From positions 1-64,000 of the forward strand of contig MPMP01000016.1 in assembly GCA_002238565.1 (NCBI GenBank): a stretch of 64,000 nucleotides of DNA, in the 5' to 3' direction. This stretch comes from Albidovulum sp. bin36 (lineage in GTDB: Bacteria; Pseudomonadota; Alphaproteobacteria; Rhodobacterales; Rhodobacteraceae). Under the pieces are notes generated by a model. That model had not been told where the DNA came from. It worked only from the letters and a program-made list of their open reading frames with translations, and did not search any database. This document shows positions 18,720 through 28,200 of this stretch, piece after piece (within the stretch, counting starts at the first letter, position 1; each line of letters opens with the position of its first letter). The position numbers were made by a program, and so were the translations under genes.

Positions 18720-19322
18720 ATGGCTTTTGAATTACCTGATTTACCTTACGCTCAAGATGCTCTCGCTGAACACGGAATGTCGAAGGAAACGCTCGAGTTC
18801 CACCACGGGCTTCATCACAAGGCCTACGTGGATAACGGCAACAAGACAATTGCCGGAACTGAATGGGAGGGCAAATCCCTGGATAGCATCGTAACCGGAT
18901 CGTATCAGAGCGGGGCGGTTGCCCAAAACGGCGTTTTCAACAACGCGTCGCAGCATTGGAATCATTGCCAGTTCTGGGAAATGATGGGACCTGGAAACTC
19001 GTCAATGCCCTCGGAGCTGGAATCAAGAATCAAAGACGCCTTCGGTTCGACCGATTCGTTCAAGGAGCAATTCGTCGCCGCCGGAGTGGGCCAGTTCGGA
19101 TCTGGCTGGTGCTGGCTCGTTGCCAATGCGGGCGGCGAGCTTGAAATTACGAAGACTGAGAACGGCGTTAATCCGCTTTGTTTCGGTCAGACCGCTCTTT
19201 TGGGCTGCGATATCTGGGAGCATTCCTACTACATTGATTTTCGGAACAAGCGGCCTGCGTATATTTCGAATTTCCTCGACAACCTGGTCAACTGGGAAAA
19301 CGTCGCACAGCGACTTGGGTAG
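18720..19322 (+). CDS. sodB: superoxide dismutase, Fe type
   Basis: A 200-residue enzyme that dismutates superoxide in the cytoplasm. ATG 18720 follows GGAGG (18707-18711) by eight bases. Metal ligands are visible: His in EFHHGLHHKAY, His in NNASQHWNHCQFW, and Asp and His in GCDIWEHSYYIDF. GQFGSGWCWLV is more typical of the iron than the manganese form, though specificity cannot be settled by eye. Confidence 0.96.
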   Translation: MAFELPDLPYAQDALAEHGMSKETLEFHHGLHHKAYVDNGNKTIAGTEWEGKSLDSIVTGSYQSGAVAQNGVFNNASQHWNHCQFWEMMGPGNSSMPSELESRIKDAFGSTDSFKEQFVAAGVGQFGSGWCWLVANAGGELEITKTENGVNPLCFGQTALLGCDIWEHSYYIDFRNKRPAYISNFLDNLVNWENVAQRLG

Positions 19323-19356
19323 ATTCTTTTCGAAGTCGCATTTTTCGGAGGCGAAT

Positions 19357-19986
19357 TTATCGCGTATCGCTCGGCGGGCATAGCCGGCCTAGACTGCCCG
19401 CCGAACCATCTCTTGCGCTTTGCGGGCCGGACTCGAAACTATCGTGGAGCCAAAGGATGGACTCCGCTACCGTATTCAGGACTTCAAAGCTTTCTAGTAG
19501 CTCCGGGTCGGCGAATCCGCAATCGACGGCGTTGCCGAGCGAGCCTAGCAGGCCGTTCCAGTAGTTTGCGACATTTAGCAGCCCGATCGGTTTGTCATGA
19601 AAGCCGAGTTGCCGCCAGGTCAGGATTTCAAAGAATTCGTCATGCGTTCCCGGGCCGCCGGGCATAACGATGAACGCATCGGAGTTGGCGAACATGACGC
19701 TTTTTCGCACGTGCATGTTGTCAGTAATTACGAGGCTGTCCAAGTCGTGCTTGGCTACTTCCAATTCGACTAGCTGCCTCGGAATAACGCCGAATGTTGA
19801 ACCGCCTTCGCATTGCGTTGCCGTGGCGACTTCGCCCATCAGCCCTACATCGCCCGCTCCATAGACGAGGCGCCAGCCCATCCTTGCGATTTCAATTCCG
19901 AATTCCCTTGCCGCGTTCGCGAAACTGGCGTTGCTGCCTATGCGCGATCCGCAAAAAACGCAGACCGAAAATTTGTTTGAATGCAT
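19357..19986 (-). CDS. LOG family protein (cytokinin riboside 5'-monophosphate phosphoribohydrolase type)
   Basis: A 209-residue Rossmann-like protein of the LOG/TIGR00730 family, which hydrolyses nucleoside 5'-monophosphates to free base and ribose phosphate. VCVFCGSRIG opens the fold, GAGDVGLMGEVA follows, and the signature PGGxGTxxE is present as PGGPGTHDE. It is convergent with sodB and divergent from the giant LysM protein gene; LOG beside a LysM gene is common in Rhodobacteraceae. Confidence 0.93.
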   Translation of the reverse strand: MHSNKFSVCVFCGSRIGSNASFANAAREFGIEIARMGWRLVYGAGDVGLMGEVATATQCEGGSTFGVIPRQLVELEVAKHDLDSLVITDNMHVRKSVMFANSDAFIVMPGGPGTHDEFFEILTWRQLGFHDKPIGLLNVANYWNGLLGSLGNAVDCGFADPELLESFEVLNTVAESILWLHDSFESGPQSARDGSAGSLGRLCPPSDTR

Positions 19987-20105
19987 TATCGGAATTTCCC
20001 GGTTCGATTGTTTGAGAAATTCATCTAGTAGTTGTATATCGCGAGCAGTTAAAGCGACAATGATTGCGTATTCCGCGTTTCAAGGATTTACGGGAAACTG
20101 CCTAA

Positions 20106-23100
20106 ATGCCCAACAAGTCATCCAAAATCCCGCGCGCAACGGCCGCGATATTCGCGGTCGCGGCTATATTGGTCATTGCCGCCATCATTCTTGTCTATCG
20201 GGAAGTTCAAGAAACTCAAATAGATCCCGGAGCGACATCGGAGCCGGAAACCGCGGAGAAGGCGCCGGTTCAAGCGGATCAGGAGGAATCGCCGGGGACT
20301 GCCGCGGACATTCCGTCTGCCGGCCCTGTCGACGATACGGCCGAGGCTGCTGATCCCAAATCGCCGGAGGCAACTGAGCCAATTGCGGTCCAAAGCGAGG
20401 AATCGGCAAGCGAAATCAAGGAATCGCCGCAAGCTGAGCCATCTGCCGAGATATCCGCGGATGCCGGGACCGACGAAATTGCCTTTGACGACGCTCCGCG
20501 GCCAGTCGAAGCCGTAATTGACCCAGTGGCGGATAAAGACGCGCTCCCGGGGGATGAATCGACCGAAGTGGTCGATGTCGACCTGCCCGCCGACTTGAGC
20601 GAAGCTGATCGCTTGCCCGAAGAAGAATTTTCCGAATCACTGGAGGCCTTGACCGCAGAACCGCCGGCTGATGCCGAATCGCCCGAGCCAATCGAGGCGA
20701 AAGCCATCGAAGACGTGCCGGGCGTCGATGCCGCCGATGAGCCGGCGCCCGTTGAAGCAGCCGCCGAAGCCTCGGCAGAGGTAATTGACGACCAGCCGAT
20801 GGAAGTCGCGCTGCCCGCCGACGAAGTCGAACTTGCGCCAATAGCCGACGGCGATGCGCTTGCGGAGGATGAATCGACCGCTGCGCCAACCGAGGAGGGC
20901 GCAGATGTTCCGGATTCCGACATTTTGCCGGAACCGGCTGAATCGGTTTCCGACGTGTCCGCGGAAGTCGCGGTCGACGAGGGGATTGATGTCGACCTTC
21001 CTGCCGATGCGAGCGAAGCTGAAATCTTGTCCGAGGGGGATGATTCCGAATCTCTGGAGACCTTGACCGAAGAACCTCCGGTTGATGCCGAAGCGCTTGA
21101 GCCAATCGAGGCGGAAGCCATCGAAGACGTGCCGGGCGTCGATGCCGCCGATGAGCCGGCGCCCGCAGAAGCAGTCGCCGAAGCCTCGGCAGAGGTAATT
21201 GACGACCAGCCGACGGAAGTCGCGCTGCCCGCCGACGAAGTCGAACTTGCGCCAATAGCCGACGGCGATGCGCTTGCGGAGGATGAATCGACCGCTGCGC
21301 CAACCGAGGAGGGCGCAGATGTTCTGGATTCCGGCATTTTGCCGGAGCCGGCTGAATCGGTTTCCGACGTGTCCGCGGAAGTCGCGGTCGACGAGGGGAT
21401 TGATGTCGACCTTCCTGCCGATGCGAGCGAAGCTGAAATCTTGTCCGAGGGGGATGTTTCCGAATCTCTGGAGACCTTGACCGAAGAACCTCCGGTTGAT
21501 GCCGAAGCGCTTGAGCCAATCGAGGCGGAAGCCATCGAAGACGTGCCGGGCGTCGATGCCGCCGATGAGTCGGCGCCTGTTGAAGCAGCCGCCGAGGAGT
21601 CCCCCGCGGAGATAATGGACGACCAGCCGACGGAAGTCGCGCTGCCCGCCGACGAGATCGAACTCGCGCCAATTGCCGACGGCGATGCTCTTGCGGAGGA
21701 TGCGTCGACCGCTGCGCCAACCGGGAAGCGCGCAGATATTCCGGATTCCGGCATTTTGCCGGAACCGGCCGAAACCGTTTCTGGCGTGTCCGCCGAAGTC
21801 GCGGTCGACGAGAGTATTGATGTCGACCTTCCTGACGATGCGAGCGAAGCTGAAATCTTGTCCGAGGGGGATGTTTCCGAAGCTCTGGAGACTTTGACCG
21901 AAGAACCTCCGGTTGATTCCGAAGCGCTCGAGCCAATCGAGGCGGAAGCCGTCGAAGATGTGCCGGGCGTCGATGCCGCCGATGAGCCGGCGCCAGCAGA
22001 AGCAGTCGCCGAAGCCCCGGCGGAGGTAATTGACGACCAGCCGACGGAAGTCGCGCTGCCCGCCGACGAAGTCGAACTTGCGCCAATTGACGCCGACGAT
22101 TCGCTTGCGGAAGATGAATCGACCGCTGCGCTGACCGAAGACGGCGCAGATGTTCCGGATTCCGGCATTTTGCCGGAACCGGCCGAAACCGTTTCCGGCG
22201 TGTCCGCCGAAGTCGCGGTCGACGAGGGGATTGATGTCGACCTTCCTGACGATGCGAGCGAAGCTGAAATCTTGTCCGAGGGGGATGTTTCCGAAGCTCT
22301 GGAGACCTTGACCGAAGAACCTCCGGTTGATTCCGAAGCGCTCGAGCCAATCAAGGCGGAAGCCGTCGAAGATGTGCCGGGCGTCGATGCCGCCGATGAG
22401 CCGGCGCCAGCAGAAGCAGTCGCCGAGGCCCCGGCGGAGGTAATTGACGACCAGCCGACGGAAGTCGCGCTGCCCGCCGACGAAGTCGAACTTGCGCCAA
22501 TTGACGCCGACGATTCGCTTGCGGAAGATGAATCGACCGCTGCGCTGACCGAAGACGGCGCAGAAGTTCCGGATTCCGGCATTTTGCCGGAACCGGCCGA
22601 TACCGTTTCCGGCGTGTCCGCCGAAGTCGCGGTCGACGAGGGGATTGATGTCGACCTTCCAGTCGATGCGAGCGAAGTCGATCTCTTGCCTGAAGAGGAT
22701 GTTTCCGAAGCTCTGGAGACCTTGACCGAAGAACCTCCGGTTGATGCCGAAGCGATCGAGCCAATCGAGGCGGAAGCCGTCGAAGACGTGCCGGGCGTCG
22801 ATGCCGCCGATGAGCCGGCGCCAGCAGAAGCAGTTGCCGAAGCTCCCGCGGAGATATTGGACGAACTGCCGACGGAAGTCGCGCTGCCTGCCGACGCGAT
22901 CGAACTCGCGCCAATAGCCGACGGCGATGCGCTTGCGGAGGATGAATCGACCGCTGCGCTAACCGGGGAGGGTGCTGATGTTCAGGATTCCGGCATTTCG
23001 CCGGAACCGGCTGAATCGGTTTCCGACGTATCCGCCGTGGTCGCGGTCGACGAGGGGATTGATGTCGACCTTCCTGTAGATTCGGGCGAAGCCGAAATCC

Positions 23101-25229
23101 TGTCCGACGCGGAACCGCCGGCTGATGCCGAAGCGCCCGAGCCAATCGAAGCCGAAGCCATCGAAGACATGCCGGGCATCGATGTCGCCGAAGAGCCGGC
23201 TCCCGCCGAAGCGGTCGTCGAAGCCCCGGCGGAGGTAATTGACGACCAGCCGACGGAAGTCGCGCTGCCCGCCGACGAAGTCGAACTTGCGCCAATTGAC
23301 GCCGACGATTCGCTTTCGGAAGTTGAATCGACCGCTGCGCTGACCGAAGAGGGCGCTGATGTTCTGGATTCCGGCATTTCGCCGGAACCGGCCGAAACCG
23401 TTTCCGGCGTGTCCGCCGAGGTCGCCGTCGACGAGATGATTGATGTCGACCTTCCTGTAGATTCGGGCGAAGCCGAAATCCTGTCCGACGCGGAACCGCC
23501 GGCTGATGCCGAAGTGCCCGGGCCAATCGAGGCCGAAGCCATCAAAGACATGCCGGGCATCGATGTCGCCGAAGAGCCGGCGCCCGCTGAAGCGGTCGTC
23601 GAAGCCCCGGCGGAGGTAATTGACGACCAGCCGACGGAAGTCGCGCTGCCCGCCGACGATTCGCTTGCGGAAGTTGAATCGACCGCTGCGCTGACCGAAG
23701 AGGGCGCTGATGTTCCGGACTCCGGCATTTCGCCGGAACCGGCCGAAACCGTTTCCGGCGCGTCCGCCGAAGTCGCGGTCGACGAGGGGATTGATGCTGA
23801 CCGGCCTGCCGATGCGGGCGAAGCCGAAATCCTGTCCAACGCGGAACCGCCAATGGATGCCGAATCGCCCGAGCCGCTCGCGGCGGAAGTCGTTGAAGAG
23901 CCTGGCTTGGTCGTTGAGGCGGTTGAAGACGATGCTGCGCAGGAATTGACCGAGGTAGAAGCCGTTGCCTTGGCTGAGGAGATAGCTCCTGCTGCGGCCG
24001 TCGACGAGAAGGACGGCGTCGACCGCGCGGAAACCGCTAGCACGGAGGCGATTCTGGACGATGATGCCGAACCGGTCGCCTCGGATGCCGATGCGTCTCG
24101 GCTCGCGCAAGCTGACTCCGTCCGGCCAGGCGACGAAAGCATGTCCGAAATGCCGTCCCTTGCCGGCGAGGGTGGCTTGACCTCCGTAGCCCAGGATCAA
24201 GTGCTTGATTCCTTGGAGATCGAAGCGGAGGAGCTGCTTAATGAGCTTGCCTTCCTAGATACGGCATCGCAGCAGCCTTCGCCTTTTACGGGAATTGGAA
24301 AAGATGCCGGCCATGCCGCGATCAACCCGCCCGCCTTTGATATCGTCCGCGTAGACGAATTCGGTTCGGCGACGGTCGCTGGCAGGGCGCAGCAAGGCGC
24401 GCGCGTGGACGTGATCGTCGACGGAATTCCGGCCATCAGCGCCATTGCCGACGAATCGGGTCATTTCGCGGCGAATTTTGATATTGGAGTTGGACTCAAG
24501 CCGGTCGTAATTTCATTGCTAATGAAACCTAGCGGCAAGCCGCCGCTGGAATCCAGCGAGAAGGTTGTCGTTGCTATTCCGCAGACTATTCCGCCGGTTT
24601 CCGATTTCGATCAGGGTCCGGTCCCGGCTATCGATGCCGCTTCGCCTGCCGCGGTGCTGCTTGCAGCGGAGGATTCGATCGAATTGCTGCAGCCTGTATT
24701 CGAGCCCGAGCCGGTGGACGAAATATCCGATAATGTTACAATCGACGCGATCTATTACGACGAAGAGGGCGAAGTCGTGCTTTCGGGTCGCGGGTCGCCT
24801 GGAAAATCAGTCATCGTATACGTTGACGGCAAGCCGGAAATCAACGAGCCGATAGGCCATGGCGGAAACTGGAGGCTGCCGCTATCCGAGATCGAAGCGG
24901 GAAGGTACACGCTTCGCATCGATGAAGTCGACGAAACGGGAGAGGTGCATTCACGAGTTGAAACGCCGTTTCAGAAGGAATTGCCGGAATTCGCATTGCA
25001 GAAGCTTGGACGAGATGAATTCGCGGAAGGTTCCGAGAAACCTCCTAGCGTACACGACGATGTGGCGCTTAGGACGATCACCGTTCAGCCCGGATACACG
25101 CTTTGGGGCATGTCCAGAAGCCGCTACGGTCTCGGAAGGTACTATGTTCGCATCTACGCCGCCAATAAGGAGCAAATCCGAGATCCGGATCTAATTTATC
25201 CCGGGCAGGTATTCGCTATTCCGGATTAG
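20106..25229 (+). CDS. giant acidic repeat protein with N-terminal membrane anchor and C-terminal LysM
   Basis: A 1707-residue envelope protein. Residues 1-33 hold a basic N-terminus and one membrane segment (AAIFAVAAILVIAAIILVY). About 35-1290 is Glu/Asp/Ala/Pro-rich, nearly free of aromatic residues, and built of a divergent first unit and about eight tandem repeats of 127-139 residues. Two small Ig-like modules follow (about 1411-1495 and 1543-1626; compare VRVDEFGSATVAGRA and YDEEGEVVLSGRGSPG). A LysM domain (about 1657-1706, beginning TVQPGYTLWGMSRSRYG) should bind peptidoglycan. The relatives I recall (membrane anchor, Ig-like module, LysM; usually a few hundred residues) sit next to LOG genes. 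The role is unknown; a long, negatively charged spacer from inner membrane to cell wall is inferred. Long open frames on the opposite strand are by-products of the biased composition. Confidence 0.9.
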   Translation: MPNKSSKIPRATAAIFAVAAILVIAAIILVYREVQETQIDPGATSEPETAEKAPVQADQEESPGTAADIPSAGPVDDTAEAADPKSPEATEPIAVQSEESASEIKESPQAEPSAEISADAGTDEIAFDDAPRPVEAVIDPVADKDALPGDESTEVVDVDLPADLSEADRLPEEEFSESLEALTAEPPADAESPEPIEAKAIEDVPGVDAADEPAPVEAAAEASAEVIDDQPMEVALPADEVELAPIADGDALAEDESTAAPTEEGADVPDSDILPEPAESVSDVSAEVAVDEGIDVDLPADASEAEILSEGDDSESLETLTEEPPVDAEALEPIEAEAIEDVPGVDAADEPAPAEAVAEASAEVIDDQPTEVALPADEVELAPIADGDALAEDESTAAPTEEGADVLDSGILPEPAESVSDVSAEVAVDEGIDVDLPADASEAEILSEGDVSESLETLTEEPPVDAEALEPIEAEAIEDVPGVDAADESAPVEAAAEESPAEIMDDQPTEVALPADEIELAPIADGDALAEDASTAAPTGKRADIPDSGILPEPAETVSGVSAEVAVDESIDVDLPDDASEAEILSEGDVSEALETLTEEPPVDSEALEPIEAEAVEDVPGVDAADEPAPAEAVAEAPAEVIDDQPTEVALPADEVELAPIDADDSLAEDESTAALTEDGADVPDSGILPEPAETVSGVSAEVAVDEGIDVDLPDDASEAEILSEGDVSEALETLTEEPPVDSEALEPIKAEAVEDVPGVDAADEPAPAEAVAEAPAEVIDDQPTEVALPADEVELAPIDADDSLAEDESTAALTEDGAEVPDSGILPEPADTVSGVSAEVAVDEGIDVDLPVDASEVDLLPEEDVSEALETLTEEPPVDAEAIEPIEAEAVEDVPGVDAADEPAPAEAVAEAPAEILDELPTEVALPADAIELAPIADGDALAEDESTAALTGEGADVQDSGISPEPAESVSDVSAVVAVDEGIDVDLPVDSGEAEILSDAEPPADAEAPEPIEAEAIEDMPGIDVAEEPAPAEAVVEAPAEVIDDQPTEVALPADEVELAPIDADDSLSEVESTAALTEEGADVLDSGISPEPAETVSGVSAEVAVDEMIDVDLPVDSGEAEILSDAEPPADAEVPGPIEAEAIKDMPGIDVAEEPAPAEAVVEAPAEVIDDQPTEVALPADDSLAEVESTAALTEEGADVPDSGISPEPAETVSGASAEVAVDEGIDADRPADAGEAEILSNAEPPMDAESPEPLAAEVVEEPGLVVEAVEDDAAQELTEVEAVALAEEIAPAAAVDEKDGVDRAETASTEAILDDDAEPVASDADASRLAQADSVRPGDESMSEMPSLAGEGGLTSVAQDQVLDSLEIEAEELLNELAFLDTASQQPSPFTGIGKDAGHAAINPPAFDIVRVDEFGSATVAGRAQQGARVDVIVDGIPAISAIADESGHFAANFDIGVGLKPVVISLLMKPSGKPPLESSEKVVVAIPQTIPPVSDFDQGPVPAIDAASPAAVLLAAEDSIELLQPVFEPEPVDEISDNVTIDAIYYDEEGEVVLSGRGSPGKSVIVYVDGKPEINEPIGHGGNWRLPLSEIEAGRYTLRIDEVDETGEVHSRVETPFQKELPEFALQKLGRDEFAEGSEKPPSVHDDVALRTITVQPGYTLWGMSRSRYGLGRYYVRIYAANKEQIRDPDLIYPGQVFAIPD
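20787..23800 (+). repeat. in-frame tandem repeats, 414-bp and 381-bp units
   Basis: Using the start of GACGACCAGCCGACGGAAG as register, units begin at 20787, 21201, 21618, 22032, 22446, 22860, 23241 and 23622. Spacings are 414, 417, 414, 414, 414, 381 and 381 bases, all multiples of three. The two 381-base units lack the 11-codon SEALETLTEE-like segment; the last unit has a further deletion and fades out near 23800. A divergent copy precedes 20787. Adjacent units are nearly identical over long stretches (for example around 21742-22150 against 22156-22564), which indicates recent duplication or gene conversion. Confidence 0.95.
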
Positions 25230-25273
25230 AGGCGCGCAGGGGCGCTCGTAAAAGCCGGCTGGCGGGGCAATCG

Positions 25274-28200
25274 CTATTCTGCGGCTCTATAGGGAAAGTT
25301 CGGTTCGCCGGATTCATCCTCGTCGTTCTGGACGCGCGCAGTTTTCGCTTCGGCTATCCTGCTTTGCCATGCAGCTATTTCTATAGGCCGGAATGCATCC
25401 CGGTCTTTCGCCGCAGCGGCGGCATCTTCTTGGATATCATCGGGCCTGTGCTCGGCTGCGGGATCAGCCCAATTGAATTCGTCCCAGAGTAGCTGCGATG
25501 CTTTTGAAGCTGCGAACGCTTTGCGCAGTCTTCTGTCGCGCGCCAGTCTGCTGCTCTTTCCAAGCAGCAGAACAGCCAGGAGATTTGAAAAGCTGTATGC
25601 TCCCTTTACGGCCCAGATTTTGATCGCGAGCATCGAGGGCGTAAAGACCAAAGTCATCACCGTCGCCACGCCTAGTCCGAATACGACCGCCGTCGCTAGT
25701 TGAACCCACCAGAGCGAAGCCGGAGCTCCGATCGTATAGCCGCCCCCGAACAAATCAAGGGAAATGCCGAACATCATGGGCGTCAACCCGGCCATAGTCG
25801 TGATCGTAGTTAGGAAAACCGGGCGAAGGCGCACTTCCGTTGTTTTGACTATCGCCTCCAGTTTCGGCATGATCGCCGAATATTCCTGGTAGGTGTCGAT
25901 CAAGACGATATTGTTGTTAACTACAATTCCGGCCAATGCCACTATTCCTGTGCCCGTCATGATAATTGAGAATGGCTGTTGCATGACGATCATGCCCAGT
26001 AGCGCGCCCGCGACAGAAAAAACCACGACCGCGAGAACAAGAATGGACGCGTAGAAGCTATTGAACTGCGCCAGCAGAATTGCGAACATAAGTCCTAGAG
26101 CGCCAAGAAACGCATATATGAGGAATTGCTGGGTTTCGTTCTGATCTTCCTGCGTGCCGGTCCACTTCCAGGAAACGGAATTCGGCAGTTCCGCTTCGTT
26201 TTCGAGCCAATTCGTTAGATGGCCAATCCTTTCGTTGACATTGAACTGGCTTGTTTCAACTCCCGCCTTTATGTCGATGTATCTAGATTCTTCCGATCGC
26301 TGGATTTGCGCGAGCTGCTTGACCGGCCTGATCTCTGTAAAATTCGAAAGGGGCACAAGTCCGGAATTAGTTTGCAAGCTAAGCCTGTCGAATGTCGAAA
26401 GGAGCCTGTCTTCCTCCGGCAGGCGCAGCCGGATTTCAATTTCATCGTCCGCGCCTTCGATTCTCATCGTGTCGAGGAAAATTCCATGCGTCAGCATCTG
26501 AAATACCGCTCCAATCTGATCGACGCTGGCTCCGAACTTCCCGGCTTTTTCGACATCGATTTCAATTTGCCAATCGATGCCGGGAAGCGGGCGAGAATCT
26601 ACTACGAGTTCGATGCCGTCCGTATTTTGAAATTCCGATCGTATGGCTTCAGTGGCTTCCAGCAATTCTTCCCAATTGCTTCCCACCAGCCTCAGGTGCA
26701 GCGGTTTGCCTCGCGCGGGGCCACTCCGAAGAGTGTCGATTTCGGGAATGATGCCGGCCACTTCCTTCGTCGATTCTCTAAGATCTTCAACAATGTTTTT
26801 GGCATTGGTAACTCTTCCGCCGATTTCCTGCCTGGTTTCCCAAAGGTCGAATTCGATTTGGATTTCGCCGACGGAGTCGGTGGGGCCGCCGCTGCCTCCT
26901 AGATTGGCAAGTCCTCCCTTTCCCGCGAAGGCGAATGTCGCGCCGATTCCCTCGGCTCCATTGACCAGCTCTTCAACCGACCTGACAAATCGGTCCTGTT
27001 CTTCTACGCTTAGGTTTCCTCGCGCGCGGACGTAAATCTTGGCTTGCTCGGGTTCGGCATCCGTAAAGAACTCGACGCCGTAGTTGTTCTTTGAATAGTA
27101 AAAGAAAGTCGTGCCGACCGCGCCGGCTACGACAGCGACCGTTATTAGAGGCATCACGGGATTCTTGACGATAAATCCAATGAAGTAGCCGAAAAGAGTG
27201 CGGCCGTCCTGCCGCCTCACCCTCGTTGGCCTCTTCCTGTACTCAATGGAATTGATGCCGATGAAGAACGCGGCCGAGGCAAGCACGAAAATTATCGAAC
27301 CGGGTAGGGATCCGACCAGTCCGAATGCCTTAAATGGCTCGGGAGGGTTAAGTATCGTTAGCGCGCCGCCGAACATTGCGGCTCCGAACAGGGAGATGAA
27401 CAATAGACGCAAGAGAATATGCAGCCTTTTTAGCGACTCCGAAACGCGGGTCAAAACGCGCGCAACGCGTCCCGTTACGCCGCCGAGCACCGGCAGAAAA
27501 ACTAGAGCGACAAATAGCGATGCCGACAGAACGAATATAAGCGTTACCGGAAGCATGCCCATGAATTCGCCGGCGACGCCCGGCCAAAAAAGCATTGGCA
27601 GGAAAGCGCACAGCGTTGTCGCGGTCGAGGAGACGATCGGCCAAAACATGCGCTTTGCGGCCTGAGCGTACGCCGCCATCGGGCCGGTGCCTTCCTTGAC
27701 CTTCCGATCGGCGAGTTCAACGATGACAATTGCGCTGTCGACTAGCATGCCCACGGCGAGAATTAGCCCGAACATAACGATATTCGAAATCGAAACATTG
27801 AGCAGCGCAAGTAGCGCGAAGCACAAAAGAAAGGAGGTTGGAATCGCAAATCCGACCAGCAATGCGGAACGCGTTCCCAAAACGGCGAGTACGACAATCA
27901 TTACGATCGCGATAGCAGTAATTACCGAGCTTTCGAGTTGATTAACCATGGACTCGACGTTTAGGCTCCTGTCGATGGCGAAGCCAAGGCTGACGGACTT
28001 GGCAAGTTCTTGCGGCCATGTCGCGACGATTTTGTTCGTTTCGTCGCGAACAAGCTTAGCCGTATCGATTATATTGGAGCCCTTTCGCATAACCACTTGA
28101 ATCGCAACGGTTTTCTCGCCGTCAAAACGCGCGGTTCCCGTTGCGTCGACAAATGTCATTCGAATTTCGGCGAGTTCGCCCAGGGTAACTGTTCTGTCGC

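Noticed and set aside
20279-22582. 767-codon Ser/Ala-rich open frame on the strand opposite the repeat protein, and other long antisense frames at 20416-24200
   Set aside because: They mirror the biased GC-rich repeat codons of the + strand gene, have no ribosome site or recognisable domain, and several overlap in different frames.
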